From contig CATYXQ010000046.1 in assembly GCA_958414825.1 (NCBI GenBank), positions 1 to 15,097 on the forward strand: 15,097 bases of DNA. The letters are read 5' to 3'. Position numbers and translations under genes: made by a program. The notes beneath the pieces were generated by a model, which was not told where the DNA came from, did no database searches, and saw only the letters and a list, made by a program, of their open reading frames with translations. The DNA is from an uncultured Eubacteriales bacterium (GTDB lineage: Bacteria; Bacillota; Clostridia; Oscillospirales; CAG-272). Positions 1 through 5,948 of this stretch are shown here, in pieces. How positions within the stretch are numbered: position 1 is the stretch's first letter; every line of letters begins with the position of its first letter.

Positions 1-10
1 CCTCACATTC
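1..10 (-). promoter_or_regulatory. Leader motif of a probable third lipoprotein paralogue off the left edge
   Basis: Read on the minus strand, this is GAATGTGAGG. The same ten bases lie immediately 5' of the lipoprotein start at 1491, where they supply the ribosome binding site, and with one change 5' of the start at 2792. At the other two sites the ATG follows about 9 bases after the GAGG or GGGG. A third gene in the same direction would therefore begin just outside the window. Ten matching bases is thin evidence, and the longer upstream part of the leader (CTGAGTATTAC) is not conserved here. Confidence 0.35.
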
Positions 11-57
11 TCTTTTCATATGCCTGTGGGAAATTTTAAAAAAATTTAGGTTACAGC

Positions 58-159
58 CTACGCAATACGGAGCATCAAGCTTTTCTTTACAGCATCGGCG
101 ACAAACTTCAAACCGCTGAACTTAATGCAATCCTCGGCAATCCTTCGTATTGGTTCCGG
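58..159 (-). pseudogene. Decayed 3' end of an unknown gene (about 33 codons)
   Basis: On the minus strand, a reading frame runs from just after a TAG at 160-162 to a TAG at 58-60 and reads PEPIRRIAEDCIKFSGLKFV followed by ADAVKKSLMLRIA. It has no start codon and no ribosome binding site. Its composition looks like a natural helical protein C-terminus rather than random AT-rich sequence, and its base composition is more GC-rich than the lipoprotein genes. It sits directly downstream of the lipoprotein stop codon at 181. I read it as the remnant of a gene cut off by the event that placed the lipoprotein genes here. I do not recognise the family, and a chance open frame of this length cannot be excluded. 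Confidence 0.35.
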
Positions 160-180
160 CTAATTATGTTCCCATTACAG

Positions 181-1491
181 TCATTCATTACCAATCGAAA
201 ACTGGATAGAATCCATAATATCATAAACTAGATCTGCGTTATCAATGTCTAAGCACAATATAAAATGATATATATACGCCTCTGATACCTGCACATAACA
301 GTCATATTCTATCGCATGGTAAGTCGGCGCTTCGACACGTCGCAGCCAATAATTGTGGCCTGCATCTTCTGTTATACCCTCCTCTACACCAGGAGTTCCT
401 TCAGGAAAACAAACAAACGGTTCATTCGTATACGATCCCGTATTATATATCGTGCTGAAAAGAAACTCGCCGAAAAATCCTTGATACATGCATCGTTCCG
501 GACTAATCCCCGCTTTTACGACGCTGAATTCCGAATAATAATTATAACTGTCATCTTTTCCCGGCAATTCAGACCATGAAGCAGGCAATGCTATTTGTAT
601 ATGAACATTCTCCGGCAGATCACCCTGTACCCAGCCCCCTATACCATTGGTTTGATATGGTGGTATACTATCCGGCTCTTCCATCCAAATAAGATTCTTC
701 AGCATTACCGGTTTTAGCGGCTCATCTATCTTCAGTGGTTCCAGCGATTCCAACATCGGCGATATTTCTACGATAGAAGCCGTATTGCAAATTAATTCAA
801 TTGCAGTAAAATCCAAGTCATTTCCCTCGACATTAAAATGCAGCACATAATTTTCTGATATACGCACCAAACACCGATACATGGACTCAAACGTATTTTC
901 AAATAATTGTATATAGTATTTCTCATTATCTGTAAACAGTTCTATTTCATGATAAAGAGGAAGCGAGGCGGGAACTATATTGTTCTGTATTAAAGTATCA
1001 AGCGTTGCATCTTCTGCCAATTGATATACACATAAAAGCGTAATGGTTTGACCATTGTGCTTTAGGGAACCTATTGCTTCATCTCTCACTGTATTTTCAG
1101 GCATTTCCATCGAGACAACAGCCTCAGCATAATCCTCTTTGTAACGTGCAATCCATTCTAAAGTATGTTTAACGATAAGTTTTCGAGAAAAAAGCAAATT
1201 ATCACTGTCAGGCAGTTCGGTAAGCGACCAATTCGCCCCGCTCGTTACCGGCTCAGTCGTGCTGTCGGTTGACTCTGAAAAAATCTTCTCTGTAGATTCT
1301 GCTGTATATTCAGTTGTGGATTCAACGGTTAATTTAGCAGAATCCGCAGTATTCTCCGTCTCCATATGCACAGATTCACTTGTCGCAGCACTTTCTAAAG
1401 AATCAATCGTATGTACCGGAGACCTCGTATTACACGAAGAACAGAACATGCAAAACAAAACAAGCATTACCGCTAAAAATAACCGTTTCAT
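181..1491 (-). CDS. Putative secreted lipoprotein, two-domain paralogue A
   Basis: This 436-residue protein starts with KR, a hydrophobic stretch and a lipobox-like CSSC (Cys20), so it is probably exported and lipid-anchored. Residue -3 is Cys rather than the usual Leu. Residues 30-84 form a Thr/Ser/Glu-rich linker. Two similar C-terminal segments follow: residues 207-241 contain ISENYVLHFNVEG and residues 397-433 contain VSEAYIYHFILCLDIDNADL. The second is preceded by an IALPASW strand at 300-306. This arrangement, a strand ending LPxxW and then SxxYxxxFxV-x-ADLxxIxDSI, resembles PsbP/Mog1-like folds, which is inference. I chose the ATG at 1491 because GTGAGG sits about 8 bases upstream; an in-frame GTG at 1506 would only add MRSID and overlap that site. 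It is cotranscribed with paralogue B, which ends 53 bases upstream. The gene is clearly AT-richer than DNA beyond 3145. Substrate or function is unknown. Confidence 0.7.
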   Translation of the reverse strand: MKRLFLAVMLVLFCMFCSSCNTRSPVHTIDSLESAATSESVHMETENTADSAKLTVESTTEYTAESTEKIFSESTDSTTEPVTSGANWSLTELPDSDNLLFSRKLIVKHTLEWIARYKEDYAEAVVSMEMPENTVRDEAIGSLKHNGQTITLLCVYQLAEDATLDTLIQNNIVPASLPLYHEIELFTDNEKYYIQLFENTFESMYRCLVRISENYVLHFNVEGNDLDFTAIELICNTASIVEISPMLESLEPLKIDEPLKPVMLKNLIWMEEPDSIPPYQTNGIGGWVQGDLPENVHIQIALPASWSELPGKDDSYNYYSEFSVVKAGISPERCMYQGFFGEFLFSTIYNTGSYTNEPFVCFPEGTPGVEEGITEDAGHNYWLRRVEAPTYHAIEYDCYVQVSEAYIYHFILCLDIDNADLVYDIMDSIQFSIGNE

Positions 1492-1544
1492 ATCGATTGA
1501 CCTCACATTCTTTCGTAATACTCAGAAAACGCTTTAAGCCCTGC

Positions 1545-2792
1545 TTATGACGTGATAACCAAGTTCATGGAATCTATTACTTCATAAATTAAATCTGCCA
1601 TATCCAAATCAACGCAAAAATCAAAATTTACAACATATGTATCGGAAAGTCTGGCATATGCGATATATTCTACCGCATGATGCTCTTTAATATCTGTGCG
1701 GTAGAGTACATACGGAGTATTTCCCTCCATTACGCCAACATAAACTGAATTTTCCGGATACCGATAATTATATGGAACCATTCGATTCATTTTATAATGA
1801 AAATCTGCATCAAGTTTAATATCTTTATCCGTCTTCACTAATAAAAATTCCCCTATATATGGATAATCGCACCGCTCAGTTTCCGGAGCGATTGCATATT
1901 CCGGAAAATCTTGCCTGGCATACATATTATTTCCTACATCTATTTCATGCCAGCTTTCCGGAAGTGCGAATTTCAAATATCCATTCAATTCAGACTGCTC
2001 TAACCATTCATGATAGCTGACAATGTATATCTTTGGTATCTCAATAAACTTTAAATTTTCTGATTCCGTATTTGAGATAGCCTCGGGATTATGATATTGT
2101 ATATCCCCAGTCAATTCTACCGTATCTAAAGCCGTAATGATAGAATCCAAGTCTGCCGACTCTACTCCTTCTACAGAAAAATAAAACATATAATTTTCTG
2201 ATACACGTATATAGCAAAAAAAATCAAAGTCTCCGTCGCCATTCGTACTCGATGAAGTATCTTGAATGATAAAATAATCCTTTCCGCTGTTCGTAGTCCC
2301 CTCAAAGCATGATTTAAAACCAGGTAAAATAGAAAGTTGCCAATATTTTGAGATCATATGAAGGTTTACTTTTTCCTCGCGACTTACTTCATATAAACCT
2401 CTTTGATTATATGAAGAACCATATTGCTCAGACGAAAGAAGCCATCGTTGTGGAATCTGTATACAAATACGAAAAGGATTGTCCTCAGAAGTATCCACTT
2501 TCATACCTCGACGCCAAAGCCATTGATATCGAGGATAAATTAACGTAATCGGTGTTTCACATAAAACGATTTCATCCGGTTCTACAGGCGAAATTGCAGG
2601 CTGTGACTCGGTTAATATATGCTCCGTTATCAAAGAAGTAATTTCTGTATTCTCAGCAGTAGAAATTTGTGTAGATAAATCGGTTGCAGCACTTTCTGAA
2701 GAATCAATCGTATGAATCGGAGGTTTTGTATTACAGGAAGAAAATGCAAAGCAAAAAAAGACGAAAATAGTCAAAATGAACAACCGTTTCAT
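1545..2792 (-). CDS. Putative secreted lipoprotein, two-domain paralogue B
   Basis: This 415-residue protein is a paralogue of the downstream gene. The N-termini are near identical (MKRLF, then FSSCN-TKPPIHTIDSSESAAT against CSSCN-TRSPVHTIDSLESAAT), with the lipid-anchor Cys at residue 20, and similarity resumes in the C-terminal half. It shows two repeat units: CIQIPQRWLLSS at 110-121 leading to RVSENYMFYFSVEG at 196-209, and LKFALPESWHEI at 273-284 leading to RLSDTYVVNF and ADLIYEVIDSMNL at 381-411. Each unit looks like one PsbP/Mog1-like domain (inferred from pattern, not searched). The ATG at 2792 is preceded by GGGG 9 bases upstream; an upstream in-frame GTG at 2807 overlaps that site and is less likely. 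It is first in the operon, about 150 bases downstream of a strong promoter. No catalytic motif is visible, so binding or sensing at the cell surface is the likely kind of role. Confidence 0.7.
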   Translation of the reverse strand: MKRLFILTIFVFFCFAFSSCNTKPPIHTIDSSESAATDLSTQISTAENTEITSLITEHILTESQPAISPVEPDEIVLCETPITLIYPRYQWLWRRGMKVDTSEDNPFRICIQIPQRWLLSSEQYGSSYNQRGLYEVSREEKVNLHMISKYWQLSILPGFKSCFEGTTNSGKDYFIIQDTSSSTNGDGDFDFFCYIRVSENYMFYFSVEGVESADLDSIITALDTVELTGDIQYHNPEAISNTESENLKFIEIPKIYIVSYHEWLEQSELNGYLKFALPESWHEIDVGNNMYARQDFPEYAIAPETERCDYPYIGEFLLVKTDKDIKLDADFHYKMNRMVPYNYRYPENSVYVGVMEGNTPYVLYRTDIKEHHAVEYIAYARLSDTYVVNFDFCVDLDMADLIYEVIDSMNLVITS

Positions 2793-2948
2793 ACCGATAA
2801 ACCCCACATTCTTTTTTGTAATACTCAGAAAATTTTACATTCTCCAAATATTTCATATGTAAAAATCAGCCAACCAAAATAGAAAAAACGACTCGCATAT
2901 TCGGCATAATTTAGCGATGTAACACTTTTCCAAACTTATTTCGATATA

Positions 2949-2977
2949 ATCATAACACATATATCACAATTTTGCAA
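2949..2977 (-). promoter_or_regulatory. Promoter of the lipoprotein operon
   Basis: On the minus strand, TTGCAA (2972-2977) is separated by 17 bases from TATGAT (2949-2954), a good sigma-A type promoter. Transcription would begin near 2942, giving a leader of about 150 bases before the ATG at 2792. No hairpin or known riboswitch fold stands out in that leader. Confidence 0.65.
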
Positions 2978-3038
2978 CATTTAATCGAATATTGCAAAAC
3001 AACTTTTTTAATCCTCCGAGAACCAATATAAACAAAAA

Positions 3039-3085
3039 GCTTATAGGGACGTATTGCCGTTTTGCGGCAATACGTCCCTATAAGC
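3039..3085. terminator. Perfect 21-bp inverted repeat, likely terminator of the ABC-F gene
   Basis: The arms at 3039-3059 and 3065-3085 are perfectly complementary over 21 bp (GCTTATAGGGACGTATTGCCG) with a 5-base loop. On the minus strand the stem is followed directly by TTTTTG and a T-rich stretch, so it can end the ABC-F transcript, whose stop codon is about 60 bases upstream. The stem is much longer than an ordinary intrinsic terminator and runs through AT-rich sequence with no mismatch, so it may also be a dispersed palindromic repeat put to use as a terminator. Confidence 0.7.
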
Positions 3086-3144
3086 ATAAATCCAATTTGC
3101 GCGGACGCAGTCGCATACTTCATTTCCATTCAGCAGACTGCATC

Positions 3145-5097
3145 TCAGTTTTCCGTCAATTCATAAAGCTGAAGCAGCCTGTCCTCAATAACGGTTTTAC
3201 GATCGTCCAACTCTGCCGCGCGCATATAATCGCTGGCAGCAGATCCATAGAGTTCCTCAGTGACCGCGCAGAGTTCACTTTCCAATTCTTCAATCTCTTT
3301 GCGCCATGCGGCCAATTGCCGTTCGCCTTTACGCCGCTCGGCGGCTTCTTTTTTTCGCTGCTGATAACTGTTTTCTTTCTCGGACAAAATCCCTTGTTCA
3401 GGTTCCGCCGCTGCGCGCATCGCCGCTTCGGGTGAAAACAAATATTCACGCTTTTCCCGATAAGCCGCATAAATGTCGGCGTCCAACGCATTCGGCGTAA
3501 AATCAAAACTTGCACAGGGCGAGTCCGGCGGCAGGATTTCAATCATGCGGGTGGCAAGCTGCCGGATAAAATACCGGTCATGCGAAACACAGATCAGCGT
3601 TCCCTCAAATGCGGCAAGCGCGTGTTCAAGCGCTTCCCTCGAGGGGATGTCCAGATGATTGGTCGGCTCGTCCAAAATCAGCAGATTCACTTTGGATAAA
3701 ATCAATTTTGCCATAGTCAAGCGCGCACGTTCACCGCCGCTCAACGCCGAAACAAGCTTTTGCGTATCCTCATAATCAAACAAAAACAAAGCCAAAGCAC
3801 TGCGAATCTCATATTCCGTAAGACGAGGATATGCATTCCAAAGCTCATCCAGCACCGTAGACTGCGGATCCAGATTTTGATTTTCCTGGTCATAATAGGC
3901 CGCTTTGATATTTGCACCGATCTCAACCGTTCCGCCGTCCGGCTTTTCACGGCCGACAATGATTTTCATCAGCGTAGATTTTCCGCAGCCGTTTGGACCG
4001 GCAAAAAAGACGCGCTCCCCTTTTTTTATCAAAAAGGACAGATGATTAAACACAACTTTCCCGTCAAAAGATTTCGACAAATTATCGGCCAAAACCACCT
4101 CATTTGCGCCGCCCGGCGCTCCCTTAAAGGACAGACGTATAGATTTTAGTTCCTCCGGCGGTTTTTCCACCTTTTCCATGTGCTTGATATAGTTTTCTTT
4201 CGCGCGTATGGTGACAAAATTCCGCTCCTGCCCCCACCGACGCTGTTGTTCGATTATAGATTCCACGCGCGCAATTTCTTTTTGCTGAAGATTGTATTTT
4301 TTCAGTTCGGCCGCACGGTTTTCCTCACGCTGTTTCTGAGCGGCGCTGTAACCGCCGCTGTACAGCTTTGCGGTATGCCGTTCAATATGCAGCGTCTTGT
4401 TCGTCACGCGGTCCAGAAAATATCGGTCATGCGAGATAACAAGCACCGTATTTTTATATGCGGAAAGGAATCCCTCCAGCCAAACGATGGTCTCTGCATC
4501 CAAATGATTGGTAGGTTCATCCAGCATCAAAAGATCGGGCTCGGAGGCAAGCAGCCGCGCAAGCGCAAGCCGAGTGCGCTGCCCGCCGCTGAGTCTTCCC
4601 ACAGGCAAATCCATCATCTGCGAATCAAAACCCATTTTTTCAAGGATGCTCCGGCATTTACCTCGGAAATACTGTCCGCCGTCCCGCGCAAAGCGAAGGC
4701 TGAGTTCGCTAAGTTCCGCAGCAATCGCCGCATACGCTTCGGAAGTCGTATCCTTGCGCTGTGCCAACGCATGTTCCAGTTCACCAAGCCGCTGCTCGTC
4801 TCGCAAAAGTTCCGGAAAGGCCAGATACATATGCTCAATCGCACTTTCGCCGCCGCCCTCTCCGGCAAAATCGGCATTTTGCTGAAGCAAGCCGATTCGC
4901 TTGCCGCGGGACAGATAAACCGCGCCGCGCTCGACCGTATATTCCCCGGTAATCAGCTTAAAAAGCGAGGTCTTCCCCGCACCGTTCACCCCGATAATGC
5001 CCAAACGATCTCCCTCGTTAACCGAGAAAGAAATATCCTGTAAAACCGTAGTTGTGCCGAACTGCAACGTCAGATCGGTCACGCTTAAAATAATCAT
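3145..5097 (-). CDS. ABC-F family ATPase (duplicated ATP-binding cassettes)
   Basis: This 650-residue cytosolic protein has two ATP-binding cassettes and no membrane segments. Cassette 1 has Walker A GVNGAGKT (36-43), signature LSGGQ (169-173) and Walker B LLMLDE (189-194). Cassette 2 has GPNGCGKST (367-375), LSGGE (452-456) and LLILDE (472-477). The charged helical linker between them (about 250-320) is the part that in ABC-F proteins reaches the ribosomal P-site tRNA. A charged coiled-coil tail (about 573-650) resembles Uup/YdiF-type members. ABC-F proteins act on ribosomes, rescuing stalled translation or protecting against antibiotics. This architecture and the housekeeping-like setting favour a translation factor over a resistance protein, but sequence alone does not settle it. 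The ATG at 5097 has AAGGGCG about 8 bases upstream. It is a single-gene unit with its own promoter. Length is normal. Confidence 0.93.
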   Translation of the reverse strand: MIILSVTDLTLQFGTTTVLQDISFSVNEGDRLGIIGVNGAGKTSLFKLITGEYTVERGAVYLSRGKRIGLLQQNADFAGEGGGESAIEHMYLAFPELLRDEQRLGELEHALAQRKDTTSEAYAAIAAELSELSLRFARDGGQYFRGKCRSILEKMGFDSQMMDLPVGRLSGGQRTRLALARLLASEPDLLMLDEPTNHLDAETIVWLEGFLSAYKNTVLVISHDRYFLDRVTNKTLHIERHTAKLYSGGYSAAQKQREENRAAELKKYNLQQKEIARVESIIEQQRRWGQERNFVTIRAKENYIKHMEKVEKPPEELKSIRLSFKGAPGGANEVVLADNLSKSFDGKVVFNHLSFLIKKGERVFFAGPNGCGKSTLMKIIVGREKPDGGTVEIGANIKAAYYDQENQNLDPQSTVLDELWNAYPRLTEYEIRSALALFLFDYEDTQKLVSALSGGERARLTMAKLILSKVNLLILDEPTNHLDIPSREALEHALAAFEGTLICVSHDRYFIRQLATRMIEILPPDSPCASFDFTPNALDADIYAAYREKREYLFSPEAAMRAAAEPEQGILSEKENSYQQRKKEAAERRKGERQLAAWRKEIEELESELCAVTEELYGSAASDYMRAAELDDRKTVIEDRLLQLYELTEN

Positions 5098-5129
5098 GTA
5101 TTCACGCCCTTAAAAGCTCTTTCAAAAAT

Positions 5130-5158
5130 AATATAACATAAATAGCGGAATGTGTCAA
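5130..5158 (-). promoter_or_regulatory. Promoter of the ABC-F gene
   Basis: On the minus strand, TTGACA (5153-5158), 17 bases of spacer and TATATT (5130-5135) form a near-consensus sigma-A promoter. The start would be near 5123, about 25 bases before the ATG at 5097, so there is no room for the long attenuator leader typical of antibiotic-inducible ABC-F resistance genes. This suggests constitutive expression. Confidence 0.75.
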
Positions 5159-5234
5159 ATGTAGAAAAATTTCTCCATTATAATTTTTCCTTTGCTTGGA
5201 ACACTATACACAGATATTGCAAGGAGGGATAAAA

Positions 5235-5420
5235 ATGCATAAGAAAAAGACAAATAATCTGACCGGCGCGGCCATTACAGGCATGATGGTAGGCGCTGCC
5301 GTCGGCATGGTTGCCAAAGGAATGATGACGCCGAAAAAGCGCAAGCTTTCGCACAACGCGGGACGTGCGCTGGATGCGGTGGGCGAAGTCATGCAGAGCG
5401 TTTCCGCGTATCTGCGTTAA
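5235..5420 (+). CDS. Small 61-residue membrane-type protein
   Basis: The protein is MHKKKTNNLTGAAITGMMVG followed by AAVGMVAKGMM, a Lys-rich stretch and an amphipathic tail ending SAYLR. Residues 10-31 form a Gly/Ala/Met-rich hydrophobic segment bounded by basic residues, which suggests a single membrane-associated helix. The short form starting at 5235 is chosen because a near-perfect AAGGAGGGAT ribosome binding site ends 4-5 bases before it; the in-frame upstream ATG at 5196 has none and would place this site inside the coding sequence. It stands alone between the divergent ABC-F promoter and a strong terminator. It loosely resembles small YtxH-like proteins, but I do not assign it to a family. 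Its function is unknown. Confidence 0.75.
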   Translation: MHKKKTNNLTGAAITGMMVGAAVGMVAKGMMTPKKRKLSHNAGRALDAVGEVMQSVSAYLR

Positions 5421-5424
5421 GTGC

Positions 5425-5472
5425 AAAACCGGGCAGACTCTCCCGCAAGGGAAAGCCTGCCCGGTTTTGTCT
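5425..5472 (+). terminator. Intrinsic terminator of the small-protein gene
   Basis: A 12-bp perfect stem, AAAACCGGGCAG (5425-5436) with CTGCCCGGTTTT (5457-5468), encloses a second small hairpin, TCCC-GCAA-GGGA (5441-5452). The distal TTTTGTCT supplies the U-rich tail. It begins four bases after the stop codon. The A-rich left arm means it could also work on the opposite strand. Confidence 0.85.
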
Positions 5473-5549
5473 GCTGAGAATCAGAAGTTCCCAACAATAG
5501 CGGCAGTCATATCCGGCTTCTGCGGACTGCGCAAAACTTTCAGAAAAGC

Positions 5550-5588
5550 AAAAAAGTCCAATAACCGTAAAGGTTACTGGACTTTTTT
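5550..5588 (-). terminator. Bidirectional intrinsic terminator downstream of tRNA-Gln
   Basis: The arms AAAAAAGTCCAATAACC (5550-5566) and GGTTACTGGACTTTTTT (5572-5588) pair over 17 bp with a single G-U/A-C type mismatch and a 5-base loop. On the minus strand it follows the tRNA 3' end by about 30 bases and ends in a T-run, so it should end the tRNA transcript. Its symmetry would also stop plus-strand read-through. Confidence 0.8.
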
Positions 5589-5617
5589 GCGGCGACATCT
5601 GAACCGATCGCCAAAAC

Positions 5618-5691
5618 TGGCTGGGGATGAAGGATTTGAACCCTCACAAACAGAGTCAGAGTCTGTCGTGCTGCCATTACACAAATCCCCA
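5618..5691 (-). tRNA. tRNA-Gln, anticodon CUG
   Basis: The minus strand folds into a complete cloverleaf. The 7-bp acceptor stem is TGGGGAT/ATCCCCA and the D stem is GTG/CAC. The anticodon stem is ACAGA/TCTGT around loop CTCTGAC, so the anticodon is CTG and it reads CAG. The T arm GAGGG-TTCAAAT-CCTTC is canonical. The discriminator base is G and CCA is encoded. The weak first pair (U1-A72) is the known identity feature of bacterial tRNA-Gln. It is transcribed alone from its own promoter. The CUG isoacceptor is usually supplementary to UUG, which must be encoded elsewhere. Confidence 0.95.
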
Positions 5692-5719
5692 ATATTTTCC
5701 GATTTTCTGCAACGGATTT

Positions 5720-5748
5720 ATTATAGCAAAGACACACAAGCTTGTCAA
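5720..5748 (-). promoter_or_regulatory. Consensus promoter of tRNA-Gln
   Basis: On the minus strand, a perfect TTGACA (5743-5748), a 17-base spacer and a perfect TATAAT (5720-5725) lie about 22 bases upstream of the expected transcript start to mature tRNA 5' end. This is the strength expected of a stable-RNA promoter. Confidence 0.9.
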
Positions 5749-5869
5749 GTATATTTTTGCAAAAAGAATCGCTCTTTATACCTTATATTTTAAAAATTTT
5801 ACGAAACCAGAATAACTGCGGCCGATCTATCGATTTTCCGTGGCGCTTCGCTTTTTATCTATTTACTTT

Positions 5870-5899
5870 TTGATAGAAATAAATTATACTATGTATAAT
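5870..5899 (+). promoter_or_regulatory. Probable promoter of the larA-DUF1893-glycerate kinase operon
   Basis: TTGATA (5870-5875), an 18-base spacer and a perfect TATAAT (5894-5899) precede the first gene by about 50 bases. The promoter is framed by a 10-bp inverted repeat, TTTACTTTTT (5862-5871) and AAAAAGTAAA (5921-5930), which could be a regulator site or chance in AT-rich sequence. Confidence 0.65.
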
Positions 5900-5948
5900 A
5901 TGAGTCAGCTATGAATCAATAAAAAGTAAAACAACAGGGGGAATAAAT

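Larger units (their letters stand above)
2793..3144. other. Intergenic region between lipoprotein operon and ABC-F gene
   Basis: This gene-free stretch holds the minus-strand promoter and the roughly 150-base leader of the lipoprotein operon (2793-2977), then an unremarkable AT-rich spacer, then the 21-bp inverted repeat at 3039-3085. I see nothing recognisable in 2978-3038 or 3086-3144. Short open frames crossing it lack ribosome binding sites. Confidence 0.6.

Noticed and set aside
4180..5043. Long plus-strand open frame (287 codons) opposite the ABC-F gene
   Set aside because: It lies antisense to clear ABC-F motifs, has no ribosome binding site and has a basic, low-complexity composition.
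3145..5097. ABC-F as an antibiotic-resistance determinant
   Set aside because: No long regulatory leader is present, and the C-terminal coiled coil and plain setting fit a Uup/YdiF-like housekeeping factor better; not decidable from sequence alone.
5179..5210. Promoter for the 61-residue protein (TATAAT at 5179 or TATACA at 5205)
   Set aside because: Neither -10-like box has an acceptable -35 box at 16-18 bases, so no promoter is called.
5365..5793. Plus-strand open frame of 142 codons across 5365-5793
   Set aside because: It overlaps the small-protein gene, two terminators and the whole tRNA-Gln, so it cannot be a real gene.
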